A stretch of 64,000 nt of DNA. Source: Acidovorax sp. KKS102 (GTDB taxonomy: Bacteria; Pseudomonadota; Gammaproteobacteria; Burkholderiales; Burkholderiaceae_C). The notes under the pieces are model-generated. The model saw only the letters and a program-made list of their open reading frames with translations. It was not told where the DNA came from and searched no databases. The stretch spans positions 4,712,001-4,776,000 of the forward strand of contig NC_018708.1 in NCBI RefSeq assembly GCF_000302535.1, in the 5' to 3' direction. Below are positions 43,437 through 53,426 of this stretch, piece by piece. Numbering within the stretch: the stretch's first letter is position 1; each line of letters opens with the position of its first letter. The position numbers were made by a program, and so were the translations under genes.

Positions 43437-43802
43437 TTAGAACTGCAGGCCGGCTTCACGGGCTGCGTCGGCCAGAGCCTTGACGCGACCGTGGTAGGCA
43501 AAGCCTGCGCGATCAAATGCAACCTTCTCGACACCTGCAGCCTTCGCCTTTTCAGCGATACGCTTGCCGATGACCTGGGCTGCAGCGGCGTTGCCACCCT
43601 TGCCCGAACCGCCGAGCGACTTGCGCACGTCGGCTTCTGCCGTCGAAGCGCTTGCCAGCACCTTGCTGCCGTCGCCGGAAATCACACTGGCGTAGATATG
43701 GAGGTTCGTACGGTTCACGGTGAGACGCGCCACGCCTTGCTGTGCAATGCGGATGCGGGTCTGACGCGAACGACGAAGACGCTGCTCTTTCTTGGTCAAC
43801 AT
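43437..43802 (-). CDS. rplR: 50S ribosomal protein L18
   Basis: 121 residues. [20 protein letters not shown] at the basic N-terminus and the C-terminal [20 protein letters not shown] are characteristic. It binds 5S rRNA together with L5. Twelve bases after rplF. Confidence 0.97.
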   Translation of the reverse strand: MLTKKEQRLRRSRQTRIRIAQQGVARLTVNRTNLHIYASVISGDGSKVLASASTAEADVRKSLGGSGKGGNAAAAQVIGKRIAEKAKAAGVEKVAFDRAGFAYHGRVKALADAAREAGLQF

Positions 43803-43813
43803 GTTGCAGCTCC

Positions 43814-44347
43814 TTATTTCTTCTTGGTCTCTTTGATCGTGATCTTTTCGTCCGCATAGCGGATGCCCTTGCCCTTGTAGGGCTCGGGTGGACGAACAGC
43901 ACGGATCTCAGCAGCGATCTGACCGACGCGTTGACGATCGGCACCCTTGATCACCACTTCTGTGGGCGTGGGGGTGGCAACCGTGATACCAGCGGGCATC
44001 TCGATGTTGACCGGGTGCGAATAACCGACGGCCAGATTGAGCTTGGAACCGGCTGCAGCAGCCTTGTAACCCACGCCCACCAGGCTCAGCTTCTTTTCAA
44101 AGCCCTTGCTGACACCGACCACCATGTTGTTGACCAACTGGCGAATCGTGCCGCTCATGGCATTGGCTTCGCGGGAATCATTGGCAGGCTCAAAGCTGAG
44201 CTTGCCGTCATTGCTGGACACCTTCACCAGCGCGTTTTGCGCCAGCGACAGGGTGCCGCCAGAACCCTTGACGGAGATCTGGTCGCTCTTCACGGACACA
44301 TCCACACCTGCGGGGATGGTCACGGGCATTTTTCCTACTCGGGACAT
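43814..44347 (-). CDS. rplF: 50S ribosomal protein L6
   Basis: 177 residues. [20 protein letters not shown] at the start and the C-terminal [20 protein letters not shown], the conserved L6 signature that touches the 23S GTPase-centre region. Located between rpsH and rplR. Confidence 0.97.
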   Translation of the reverse strand: MSRVGKMPVTIPAGVDVSVKSDQISVKGSGGTLSLAQNALVKVSSNDGKLSFEPANDSREANAMSGTIRQLVNNMVVGVSKGFEKKLSLVGVGYKAAAAGSKLNLAVGYSHPVNIEMPAGITVATPTPTEVVIKGADRQRVGQIAAEIRAVRPPEPYKGKGIRYADEKITIKETKKK

Positions 44348-44372
44348 TTCAGTTTCTCCTCAATGCCGCGGG

Positions 44373-44768
44373 TTAGGCCACGTAGCAGAGCACTTCGCCA
44401 CCGACACCGGTAGCGCGCGCCTTGCGATCGGTCATCACGCCCTTGGGCGTCGTGACAATTGCCACACCCAGACCGTTCATGACTTGTGGAATGGAATCAC
44501 GGCCTTTGTAGACACGCAGACCAGGGCGGCTGACGCGCTCGATGCGCTCAATCACGGGACGGCCTGCGTAGTACTTCAGGGCAATTTCGAGTTCGGACTT
44601 GCCAGCTTCGGTCTTGACCTGGAAGCCGTCGATATAACCTTCGTCCTTCAGCACTTGGGCGATGGCGATCTTCACTTTGGAAGAAGGCACCAGAACCGTG
44701 GCCTTGGAGACCATCTGTGCATTACGGATGCGGGTCAGCAAGTCAGCGATGGGATCACTCATGCTCAT
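44373..44768 (-). CDS. rpsH: 30S ribosomal protein S8
   Basis: 131 residues beginning [20 protein letters not shown]; the C-terminus has [20 protein letters not shown] and [11 protein letters not shown]8 binds 16S helix 21 and in enterobacteria represses the spc operon. The ATG at 44768 has AGGAG eight bases upstream and is preferred over the second ATG at 44762. Confidence 0.97.
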   Translation of the reverse strand: MSMSDPIADLLTRIRNAQMVSKATVLVPSSKVKIAIAQVLKDEGYIDGFQVKTEAGKSELEIALKYYAGRPVIERIERVSRPGLRVYKGRDSIPQVMNGLGVAIVTTPKGVMTDRKARATGVGGEVLCYVA

Positions 44769-44788
44769 GTTTAATCTCTCCTGCCTGC

Positions 44789-45094
44789 TTACCAGCTGGC
44801 CTTGGTGACACCGGGGATGTCGCCATTGAAAGCCAGTTCGCGGATCTTGGCGCGAGCCAGACCGAATTGACGGAAGGTGCCGCGTGGACGACCGGTGATT
44901 TCGCAACGGTTGCGCTGACGCGTGGGGTTGGCATTGCGGGGGAGCTTTTGCAGGCCCAGGCGGGCTGCATCACGCTCTTCGTCGCTGCGCTTGGCATCGC
45001 CAGCGATTGCCTTCAGTTCCGCATACTTGGTTGCGTACTTGGCTGCCAGTTTTTCGCGCTTCAGTTCGCGCTGGATCAAAGCTACTTTAGCCAT
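44789..45094 (-). CDS. rpsN: 30S ribosomal protein S14
   Basis: 101 residues, the long zinc-free type: a single cysteine ([20 protein letters not shown]) where zinc-dependent forms have a CxxC pair. C-terminal [20 protein letters not shown] is conserved. It lies between rplE and rpsH. Confidence 0.96.
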   Translation of the reverse strand: MAKVALIQRELKREKLAAKYATKYAELKAIAGDAKRSDEERDAARLGLQKLPRNANPTRQRNRCEITGRPRGTFRQFGLARAKIRELAFNGDIPGVTKASW

Positions 45095-45102
45095 GCTTCG
45101 CC

Positions 45103-45642
45103 TCAGTTCTTGAACGGGAAACGGAAACCAGCGAGAAGCGCCTTGGCTTCTTCGTCAGACTTGGCCGTCGTGGTGATGCTGATATTGAGACCGCGCAAAG
45201 CGTCAACCTTGTCGTACTCAATTTCAGGGAAGATGATCTGTTCTTTGACGCCGATGTTGTAGTTGCCACGGCCGTCGAAAGCGCGACCGGAGATACCACG
45301 GAAGTCACGAACGCGGGGCAGAGCCACGGTCACGAAACGGTCCAGGAACTCATACATCTGCACGCCACGCAGCGTGACCATGCAACCGATGGCCTGGCCT
45401 TCGCGGATCTTGAAACCGGCGATAGCCTTCTTGGCCTTGGTCACCACAGGCTTCTGACCGGCAATCTTGGTCAGGTCGGCCACGGCGTTATCCATCACCT
45501 TCTTGTCCGAGACTGCTTCGCTCACGCCCATATTCAGGGTGATCTTGGTCAGACGGGGAACCTGCATCGGCGAGGTGTAACCGAACTGCTTGGTCAGTTC
45601 GGGAGCGATCTTGTCGCGGTAAATGTCTTGGAGTCGTGCCAT
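45103..45642 (-). CDS. rplE: 50S ribosomal protein L5
   Basis: 179 residues. [20 protein letters not shown] and the later [20 protein letters not shown] with IDK-like [15 protein letters not shown] are the family signatures. L5 binds 5S rRNA and bridges to S13. Ten bases after rplX. Confidence 0.97.
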   Translation of the reverse strand: MARLQDIYRDKIAPELTKQFGYTSPMQVPRLTKITLNMGVSEAVSDKKVMDNAVADLTKIAGQKPVVTKAKKAIAGFKIREGQAIGCMVTLRGVQMYEFLDRFVTVALPRVRDFRGISGRAFDGRGNYNIGVKEQIIFPEIEYDKVDALRGLNISITTTAKSDEEAKALLAGFRFPFKN

Positions 45643-45651
45643 GTTTACCCC

Positions 45652-45972
45652 TTAGGCCGCCTTGATTTCAGCGCCGCTGGACTTGAACACGCGAACGCGC
45701 GAACCGTCAGCCTGCACCTTGATGCCCACGCGATCAGCCTTGCCAGTAGCGGCATTGAAGATGGCCACATTGGACTGGTGAATCGGCATGGCCTTTTCGA
45801 TGATGCCGCCGGTCGTACCCTTCATGGGGTTCGGCTTGGCATGCTTCTTGACCAGGTTGATGCCGTCGATGACGAGGTGGGAATCATCCTTGCGCAGCGT
45901 GACAGTGCCACGCTTACCCTTGTCACGGCCGGTCAGCACGATGACTTCGTCGCCCTTGCGAATCTTGTTCAT
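45652..45972 (-). CDS. rplX: 50S ribosomal protein L24
   Basis: 106 residues. The KOW motif is at the N-terminus ([20 protein letters not shown]), followed by [21 protein letters not shown]24 starts 50S assembly. Ten bases after rplN. Confidence 0.97.
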   Translation of the reverse strand: MNKIRKGDEVIVLTGRDKGKRGTVTLRKDDSHLVIDGINLVKKHAKPNPMKGTTGGIIEKAMPIHQSNVAIFNAATGKADRVGIKVQADGSRVRVFKSSGAEIKAA

Positions 45973-45981
45973 GGCGCGTCC

Positions 45982-46350
45982 TTAGAGAACTTCAGGAGCC
46001 AGGGACACGATCTTCATGAACTTCTCGGTACGCAGTTCACGCGTCACGGGTCCAAAGATGCGGGTGCCGATAGGCTCCAACTTTGCATTCAGCAACACTG
46101 CAGCATTGCCGTCGAATTTGACGAGCGAACCGTCGCCGCGACGAATACCCTTCGCCGTGCGAACCACCACTGCGCTGTAAACCTCGCCTTTTTTGACGCG
46201 GCCACGTGGAGCGGCTTCTTTGATGCTCACCTTGATGATGTCGCCAACGCTTGCATAGCGACGCTTCGAGCCACCCAGCACCTTGATGCAAAGGACGGAC
46301 TTGGCGCCGGTATTGTCGGCAACCTCTAACCGAGATTCTGTCTGGATCAT
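45982..46350 (-). CDS. rplN: 50S ribosomal protein L14
   Basis: 122 residues, starting [20 protein letters not shown]; the rest includes [20 protein letters not shown] and [20 protein letters not shown]. First gene of the spc operon, with a promoter about 150 bases upstream and a leader hairpin between. The longer frame to 46371 is not used because L14 is invariantly 122 residues. The expected rpsQ and rpmC genes are not upstream; glpD is. Confidence 0.97.
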   Translation of the reverse strand: MIQTESRLEVADNTGAKSVLCIKVLGGSKRRYASVGDIIKVSIKEAAPRGRVKKGEVYSAVVVRTAKGIRRGDGSLVKFDGNAAVLLNAKLEPIGTRIFGPVTRELRTEKFMKIVSLAPEVL

Positions 46351-46381
46351 TTCAATATTCCCAACTTGCACCAGAAGACAA

Positions 46382-46408
46382 CAGCCCCAGAGAACTTCTC
46401 AAGGGCTG
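46382..46408 (-). promoter_or_regulatory. Leader hairpin before rplN
   Basis: CAGCCC with GGGCTG enclosing GAG/CTC arms in the untranslated leader of the spc operon. It could stabilise the message or take part in attenuation; no T-tract follows. Confidence 0.45.
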
Positions 46409-46508
46409 CAAATCAGCCAGTCAGTCTTGGGCCCGTCGTCCGCACCGCAAACCATTTGCAGCACTTCCCGCTGGGCAGAAACTTCACGTAGGAAACGCGA
46501 AGCCCTCG

Positions 46509-46537
46509 ATTATTGCAAAACACTTTCGGGAAGTCAA
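46509..46537 (-). promoter_or_regulatory. Sigma70 promoter of the spc operon
   Basis: Minus strand: -35 TTGACT, 17-base spacer, -10 AATAAT, each one base from consensus. The start would be near 46502, giving a leader of about 150 nucleotides to rplN. The -35 begins eight bases after the glpD stop. Confidence 0.8.
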
Positions 46538-46544
46538 GCCCGTG

Positions 46545-48152
46545 TTATGCAGGCACATGCAGATACTGGGGCGCCAGCGCCAGGAAGGCGTCCAGTTGCG
46601 GGTCAGAGCCCAGCTCTTCGCGCAGGATACGGGCGACGACGGGCGCCAGCTCCAGGGCCTTGCGGGCGTCCAGGAACAGCAGGCGCGAGCGGCGCGCCAG
46701 CACATCCTCCACAGTGCAGGCGTATTCAAAACGGGCCGCAAAGCGCACCATGGCCTCGGTCAGGCCGCCACCCAGATCCGTTTGCGCGCCAAGCGTTGCC
46801 CGCACTTCGGCCGCTTCGCTGCCATAGGAGTGCAGCCCCTGGGCGTCGCTGATCCGGTGCTGGACCGGCTCCCGTGGCGTGCCCACCAGCGGCAGCTGGT
46901 TCGTCACACCGGCAGGCTTTTCGGGCAGCAGACCCGTGGTGAAGCATTTTTGCAACACATCTTCGGCCATGGCCCGGTAGGTGGTCCATTTTCCGCCGGT
47001 CACGGTGATCAGGCCGCTGCGACTCGCCAGCACCGTGTGTTCCCGGCTGATCTTCTTGGTGTTATCGCCATCGTCGTCCTGCGGCTTGACCAGCGGGCGC
47101 AAGCCCACCCAGATGCTCCGGATGTCCTCGACGCGGGGCGCGCGGGTCAGGTAGCGGGCGGACTCCTCCAGGATAAAACGCACTTCCTCCCGAAAGGGCT
47201 CGGGCTCCCGCACCACGTCCTGGCGCGGACTGTCGGTGGTGCCCAGAATGAGTTTGCCCAGCCAGGGTACGGCAAACAGCACGCGGCCATCGGCCGTCTT
47301 GGGCACCATCAAGGCGTGGTCGGACGGCAAGAACTCCCGGTCCACCACAATGTGCACGCCCTGGCTGGGCGCCACCATGGGCTTGACGGGCCGCCCGATG
47401 GCTTCGCCGTCCATCTGGCGCAGGGTGTCCACCCACACGCCCGTGGCGTTGACCACCGAGCGGGCGCGTACGGTGAACTGCTGGCCGCTGTCCGCGTCCT
47501 CGCAGACAAAGCCCACGACCTTGCCGGCCTCGTGGACCAGCGACTTGGCTGGGCAGTAATTGACCAGCAAGGCGCCCAGGCTGGCCGCCGTGCGCGCCAG
47601 CGCCAGAGCCAGGCGCGCATCGTCAAACTGGCCGTCCCAATATTTGACCCCGCCTTTCAGGCCCTCGGTCCGGGCAGTGGGCAGGCACCGCAGGGTGCTC
47701 TCGCGCCCCAGGAACTGGGTGGCGCCCAGGCCCGCCTTGCCCGCCAGCGCGTCGTACATCATCAGTCCGACGCCGTAAAAGGGGGTTTCCCAGAAACGGT
47801 ACGACGGCATCACGAAAGGCAGCGGCTGCGCCAGATGGGGGGCGTTGTGCAGCAGCGTGGTGCGCTCGTGCAGCGCCTCGCGCACCAGGGCGATATTGCC
47901 CTGCGCCAGGTAACGGACTCCGCCATGCACCAGCTTCGTGGCGCGGGACGACGTCCCTTTGGCGAAATCGTGGGAATCCACCAGCACCACGCTGAAGCCG
48001 CGTGCCGCAGCATCCAGCGCCACCCCCAGGCCCGTCGCGCCCCCGCCGATCACGGCGAGGTCGTATTGGTGCGGCTGGGCCAGGCGGGCCAGGAGGTCGG
48101 CGCGCCGTGTGGGGAGGGGAGCGGTGGCAATGGTCATGGGGTGATTGTCCAT
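46545..48152 (-). CDS. glpD: Glycerol-3-phosphate dehydrogenase, aerobic
   Basis: About 535 residues. FAD motif YDLAVIGGGATGLGVALDAA at the start, then SSRATKLVHGGVRYLAQGN, GVWVDTLRQMDG, and the C-terminal TGGKWTTYRAMAEDVLQ, all typical of GlpD. It oxidises glycerol-3-phosphate to DHAP at the inner membrane, reducing quinone. The start is uncertain: ATG 48152 or ATG 48137; a TTG at 48170 is disfavoured because it lies within a palindrome. A terminator separates it from the transporter genes upstream. Confidence 0.95.
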   Translation of the reverse strand: MDNHPMTIATAPLPTRRADLLARLAQPHQYDLAVIGGGATGLGVALDAAARGFSVVLVDSHDFAKGTSSRATKLVHGGVRYLAQGNIALVREALHERTTLLHNAPHLAQPLPFVMPSYRFWETPFYGVGLMMYDALAGKAGLGATQFLGRESTLRCLPTARTEGLKGGVKYWDGQFDDARLALALARTAASLGALLVNYCPAKSLVHEAGKVVGFVCEDADSGQQFTVRARSVVNATGVWVDTLRQMDGEAIGRPVKPMVAPSQGVHIVVDREFLPSDHALMVPKTADGRVLFAVPWLGKLILGTTDSPRQDVVREPEPFREEVRFILEESARYLTRAPRVEDIRSIWVGLRPLVKPQDDDGDNTKKISREHTVLASRSGLITVTGGKWTTYRAMAEDVLQKCFTTGLLPEKPAGVTNQLPLVGTPREPVQHRISDAQGLHSYGSEAAEVRATLGAQTDLGGGLTEAMVRFAARFEYACTVEDVLARRSRLLFLDARKALELAPVVARILREELGSDPQLDAFLALAPQYLHVPA

Positions 48153-48167
48153 GGGCGGAGTAAAAAC

Positions 48168-48183
48168 CAAGGGTTTACCCTTG
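48168..48183. promoter_or_regulatory. Palindrome before glpD, candidate GlpR site
   Basis: CAAGGGTTTACCCTTG, perfect seven-base arms around TT, 15 bases before the glpD ATG at 48152. An almost identical sequence with one base missing (from 54629) lies in the glpS-glpR intergenic region. Confidence 0.6.
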
Positions 48184-48248
48184 AATTCCTGACACTCCCG
48201 GGGTGAGAACCCGCCCCAAGCCCTATGCAGGCCGGGGCGGTATGGAGC

Positions 48249-48286
48249 AAAAAAGGCAGCCAGAGACCTTGTGAGCCCTGGCTGCC
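48249..48286 (-). terminator. Rho-independent terminator after glpV
   Basis: Nine-base perfect arms GGCAGCCAG and CTGGCTGCC, followed on the minus strand by six Ts. It ends the transporter operon before glpD. Confidence 0.85.
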
Positions 48287-48323
48287 GATCAATGGTGGTT
48301 ACAAGAACCCCTTGATCTGTGGA

Positions 48324-50057
48324 TCAGCGCGTCTTGCCGTCCTTCCACGCCTGCAGCAGCGTGTTGTAGGCAATCGTCTGGCCCTTGGGCTTCTCATTGG
48401 CGAGCTTGGCCCAAGGTGCCTGCTTGTCGCTCAGCCACTTGGAAGGATCGCTCTTGGGGTTCAGCTTGGGCGCGCAGTGGGCCATGCCGGCACGCTCCAG
48501 GCGGGCCATCACTTGGTCCATTTCGTCAGCCAGGGTGTCCATGGCGCCCTGGGGCGTCTTTTCACCCGTCACCGCCTGGGCCACGTTCTTCCACCACAGC
48601 TGGGCCAGCTTGGGGTAGTCAGGCACGTTGGTGCCGGTGGGCGACCATGCCACGCGGGCAGGGCTGCGGTAGAACTCCACCAGGCCACCCAGCTTGGGTG
48701 CCATGTCGGTCATGGCCTTGGACTGGATGTCCGACTCGCGGATCGGGGTCAGGCCCACCATGGTCTTCTTCAGCGACGTGGTCTTGGCGGTCACGAACTG
48801 GGCGTAGAGCCAGGCAGCGGCCGTCTTGTTGGCGTCGTGGTCCTTGAAGAAGGTCCAGCTGCCCACGTCCTGGTAGCCGTTCTGCATGCCCTGCTTCCAG
48901 TACGGGCCGTTGGGGCCGGGGGCCATGCGCCACTTGGGCGTGCCGTCAGCGTTCACCACGGGCAGGCCGGGCTTGGTCATGTCGGCCGTGAAGGCGGTGT
49001 ACCAGAAGATCTGCTGGGCGATCTGGCCCTGGGCGGGCACAGGGCCGGCTTCGCCGAAGGTCATGCCTGTGGCTTCCTTGGGCGCGTACTTCTTCATCCA
49101 GTCCACGTACTTGGTGAGGGCGTAGACGGCGGCAGGCGAGTTGGTCGCACCGCCACGGGCCACGCTGGCGCCCACGGGGGTGCACTTGTCGTCGGCCACG
49201 CGGATACCCCACTCGTCGATCGGCAGGCCGTTGGGCGTGCCAATGTCGGCAGAACCTGCCATGGACAGCCAGGCATCGGTGAAGCGCCAGCCCAGCGACG
49301 GGTCCTTCTTGCCGTAGTCCATGTGACCATAGATCGGCTTGCCGTCGATGTTCTTCACATCGTTGGTGAAGAACTCGGCGATGTCTTCATAGGCCGACCA
49401 GTTCAGCGGCACGCCCAGGTCGTAGCCGTACTTGGCCTTGAACTTGTCCTTCAGGTCCTTGCGGTCGAACAGGTCGGCGCGAAACCAGTACAGGTTGGCG
49501 AACTGCTGGTCGGGCAACTGGTACAGCTTGCCATCGGGCGCCGTGGTGAACTTGGTGCCGATGTAGTCCTTGATGTCGATGCCGGGGTTGGTCCACTCCT
49601 TGCCTGCGCCGCCCATGTAGTCGGTCAGGTTCATGATCTTGCCGTAGCGGTAGTGCGTGCCGATCAGGTCCGAGTCCGAGATCCAGCCGTCATAAATGGA
49701 CTTGCCCGACTGCATGGAGGTCTGCAGCTTCTCGACCACGTCACCTTCCTGGATCAGGTCGTGCTTGACCTTGATGCCGGTGATTTCTTCAAACGCCTTG
49801 GCGAGCGTCTTGGACTCGTACTCGTGCGTGGTGATGGTTTCGGAAACGACCGAAATTTCCTTCACGCCCTTGGCCTGGAGTTTTTTGGCTGCGTCGATGA
49901 ACCACTTCATCTCGGCCATCTGCTGGTCTTTGCTCAGCGTGGATGGCTGGAATTCGCTGTCGATCCACTTCTTGGCCTCGGCCTCGCCGGCCCAGGCAGC
50001 CTGCCCCATCGCCAGAGCCGCGGCGGCGAAAGCGATCGCCTTGAACTGCATCTTCAT
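48324..50057 (-). CDS. glpV: Glycerol ABC transporter, binding protein
   Basis: 577 residues, long for a sugar-binding protein and typical of GlpV. Signal peptide ending QAAWAGEAEAK. The body has ISVVSETITTHEYESKTLAK, IKVKHDLIQEGDVVEKLQTS and QGQIAQQIFWYTAFTADMTK. It captures glycerol in the periplasm for GlpPQ/ST. GAGGAG precedes the ATG. The last gene of the glpSTPQUV set, followed by a strong terminator. Names follow the Rhizobium leguminosarum system and differ in meaning from E. coli glpT and glpQ. Confidence 0.9.
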   Translation of the reverse strand: MKMQFKAIAFAAAALAMGQAAWAGEAEAKKWIDSEFQPSTLSKDQQMAEMKWFIDAAKKLQAKGVKEISVVSETITTHEYESKTLAKAFEEITGIKVKHDLIQEGDVVEKLQTSMQSGKSIYDGWISDSDLIGTHYRYGKIMNLTDYMGGAGKEWTNPGIDIKDYIGTKFTTAPDGKLYQLPDQQFANLYWFRADLFDRKDLKDKFKAKYGYDLGVPLNWSAYEDIAEFFTNDVKNIDGKPIYGHMDYGKKDPSLGWRFTDAWLSMAGSADIGTPNGLPIDEWGIRVADDKCTPVGASVARGGATNSPAAVYALTKYVDWMKKYAPKEATGMTFGEAGPVPAQGQIAQQIFWYTAFTADMTKPGLPVVNADGTPKWRMAPGPNGPYWKQGMQNGYQDVGSWTFFKDHDANKTAAAWLYAQFVTAKTTSLKKTMVGLTPIRESDIQSKAMTDMAPKLGGLVEFYRSPARVAWSPTGTNVPDYPKLAQLWWKNVAQAVTGEKTPQGAMDTLADEMDQVMARLERAGMAHCAPKLNPKSDPSKWLSDKQAPWAKLANEKPKGQTIAYNTLLQAWKDGKTR

Positions 50058-50139
50058 TGCTGTCTCCTCTCAGATTGAGACCCCCATTGGTAGACCGGCA
50101 CCAACCCGGGGGGGAACCAGGCCAGGCCTTCGACACTAC

Positions 50140-50192
50140 AAAATCAATAGCTAGCAGCGCATATTCCTCTAGCGCTACCGGCTGTTTTTGCT
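50140..50192 (+). repeat. Dispersed palindromic repeat, family 1, copy e
   Basis: AATAGCTAGCAGCGCATATTC, then TAGCGCTACCGGC. AGCGC pairs with GCGCT. It lies directly after the glpU stop, between glpU and glpV in the operon. Coordinates are the plus-strand form. Confidence 0.7.
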
Positions 50193-50501
50193 TCAACCCT
50201 TGCGCAGGATCAGCACCAAGAGCGCCATCGACGCCACAAAGCTGATCCACACCGACGGCTCGGCCGACAGGCTGAACCACTGGACCAGCTTGCCGCTGAT
50301 GCCCACAAAAATCAGGTTCACGTAGGCCGCTGACAGCAGGCCGATAAAGAGCCGGTCACCGCGCGTGGTTTCCAGCGGCAAGAAGCCCTTGCGCATCGTC
50401 GTGGGCGACTTGATCTCCCACACCGTCATGCCGATCAGCATCAGCACGATGCACGTGAAGAACACCGCCACCGGCAACGTCCAGGCCATCCAGTCAAACA
50501 T
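50193..50501 (-). CDS. glpU: GlpU small membrane protein (DUF2160)
   Basis: 102 residues with three hydrophobic segments (LPVAVFFTCIVLMLIGMTV; FIGLLSAAYVNLIFVGIS; VWISFVASMALLVLILRKG) and a cytoplasmic loop SPTTMRKGFLPLETTRGDRL. It matches DUF2160, found only inside glycerol ABC transporter operons between permease and binding-protein genes. Its role in the complex is not known. Confidence 0.87.
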   Translation of the reverse strand: MFDWMAWTLPVAVFFTCIVLMLIGMTVWEIKSPTTMRKGFLPLETTRGDRLFIGLLSAAYVNLIFVGISGKLVQWFSLSAEPSVWISFVASMALLVLILRKG

Positions 50502-50505
50502 GGGT

Positions 50506-50580
50506 ACCCCCCTGAGCGCCTGCGGCGCTTCCCCCCAGGGGGACGCAGCCCGCGGCCGGGCAAAGCCCGCTCCGTGGCTG
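50506..50580. repeat. Dispersed repeat, family 2, copy 1
   Basis: CCCCCCTGAGCGCCTGCGGC, GCTTCCCCCCAGGGGGACGC and GGCCGGGCAAAGCCC in a row. Lies between glpQ and glpU. The second copy is at 57033. Confidence 0.65.
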
Positions 50581-50650
50581 CCGCTGGCTTGGGAAGCAGA
50601 GCGCGCTCTGCTGCGGGTTGTTGTGGTTCATAGGTCGGCTTCCCCTCATA

Positions 50651-51455
50651 TCAAACCCGGCCCATCGCAAAGCCTTTTGCGATGTAGTGCCGCACAAACC
50701 AGATCACGATGGCGCCGGGCACGATGGTCAGCACCCCGGCGGCGGCCAGCGTCGCCCAGTCCATGCCGCTCGCGCTCACCGTGCGTGTCATCGTGGCCAC
50801 GATGGGCTTGGCGTTCACGCTGGTCAGCGTGCGGGCCAGCAGCAGCTCCACCCAGCTGAACATGAAGCAGAAGAACGCCGCCACCCCCACCCCTGCCTTG
50901 ATCAGCGGCAGGAAGATGGTCACGAAAAAGCGCGGAAAGCTGTAGCCGTCGATGTACGCCGTCTCGTCGATCTCGCGCGGGATGCCGCTCATGAAGCCTT
51001 CGAGAATCCACACCGCCAGCGGCACGTTGAAGAGCAGGTGCGCCAGCGCCACCGCGATGTGCGTGTCCATCAGCCCCACGGTCGTGTACAGCTGAAAGAA
51101 CGGCAGCAAAAACACGGCCGGTGGCGTCATGCGGTTGGTCAGCAGCCAGAAGAACACATGCTTGTCACCCAGAAACTGGTAGCGGCTGAACGCATAGGCC
51201 GCAGGCAGCGCCACCGTGAGCGAGATCACCGTGTTGATGCCCACATAGATCAGGCTGTTGATGTAGCCCGAATACCAGGACTCGTCCGTGAAGATGGTCT
51301 TGTAGTTGGCCCAGGTGAAGTGCTGGGGGAAGAACGTGAAGGTCGACAGGATCTCCTCGTTCGTCTTGAAGCTCATGTTGACCATCCAGTAGATGGGCAA
51401 CAGTGCGAACAGCAGGTAGACCACCAGAAAGATCGACCGCTTCTGGAAGCGCTTT

Positions 51456-51463
<8 letters not shown>
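50651..51463 (-). CDS. glpQ: Glycerol ABC transporter, permease
   Basis: 270 residues, six membrane segments. The cytoplasmic EAA loop is EIDETAYIDGYSFPRFFVTI-FLPLIKAG. The first segment is SIFLVVYLLFALLPIYWMVN. It pairs with GlpP in the inner membrane. Its start overlaps the glpP stop by eight bases. The name follows the rhizobial system; it is unrelated to the E. coli phosphodiesterase GlpQ. Confidence 0.9.
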
Positions 51464-52348
<885 letters not shown>

Positions 52349-52352
<4 letters not shown>

Positions 52353-53425
52353 GCCAGCAACTCCTCATTTTTGTAAAAGCAGGTGTGCTCACCCAGCACC
52401 TGCAGCCAGGCCGTGTCACCGGCCGATGGCAGGCGCGTCTCGGGCGTGAAACGCGCCTTGACGGTGTGCTCGCCCACCTTGGCGGTCAGCATCTGGTAGG
52501 TGCCGATGTCCTGCACCTGCACCACCGTGCCGGGCAGTGCACCGGCCTGTTGCGGCTGGGCCAGCGCCAGGTATTCGGGCCGGATGCCGACCTGCAGGGC
52601 GCCAGCGGGTAGCGTGCGGCCCACGGGACTGGCCAGGCGATTCCCGGCCACGGTGAGGCTGTCACCCTCGCTGTGCGCCGGCAGGAAGTTCATGCCCGGC
52701 GAACCAATGAAGTGCCCCACGAAGGTGTGCGCAGGCCGCTCGAACAAGGCGTCCGCCGACCCCACCTGCACGGCCTTGCCGCGCGTCATCACCACCACCT
52801 GGTCGGCAAAGGTCAGCGCCTCCACCTGGTCGTGGGTCACATAGATCAGCGTGAGCTTGAGTTCGTGGTGGATCTGCTTGAGCTTGCGCCGCAGCTGCCA
52901 CTTGAGGTGTGGGTCAATCACCGTGAGCGGCTCGTCGAACAGCACGGCAGCCACATCCGCGCGCACCAGGCCACGGCCCAGCGAAATCTTCTGCTTGGCA
53001 TCGGCCGCCAGGCCTGCTGCGCGCTGGTTGAGCTGGCCGCTCATCTCCAGCATCTCGGCGATCACGCCCACACGCTGCTTGATCTGGTCCTCGGGCACCT
53101 TGCGGTTGCGCAGAGGGAAGGCCAGGTTCTCGGCCACCGTCATGGTGTCGTAGATCACGGGGAACTGAAACACCTGGGCGATGTTGCGCTCCTGCGGGCT
53201 GGCGCGCGTCACGTCGCGGCCGTCGAACAGCACCTTGCCATGCGAGGGCACGAGCAGCCCCGACATGATGTTGAGCATGGTGGTCTTGCCACAGCCCGAG
53301 GGGCCGAGCAGCGCGTAGGCACCGCCGTCCTCGAACTCCATCTTGAGCGGCAGCAGCGCGTAGTCGCTGTCCTGCTGCGGGTTGGGCTTGTACGAATGCG
53401 CCAGGTCCAGGCTGATGCGGGCCAT
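52349..53425 (-). CDS. glpT: Glycerol ABC transporter, ATPase with degenerate signature
   Basis: 358 residues. Walker A GPSGCGKTT, Walker B VLFDEP and the H-loop VTHD are canonical, as is a C-terminal TOBE-like regulatory domain (VGIRPEYLALAQPQ). The ABC signature, however, reads AADAKQKISLGRGLVR; the LSGGQ motif is absent. The partner GlpS has the opposite pattern. Starts one base after the glpS stop (TGACATG). Confidence 0.92.
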
Positions 53426-53426
53426 G

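Noticed and set aside
48152-48170. TTG start of glpD at 48170
   Set aside because: It lies within a perfect palindrome that looks like an operator and has no ribosome-binding site.
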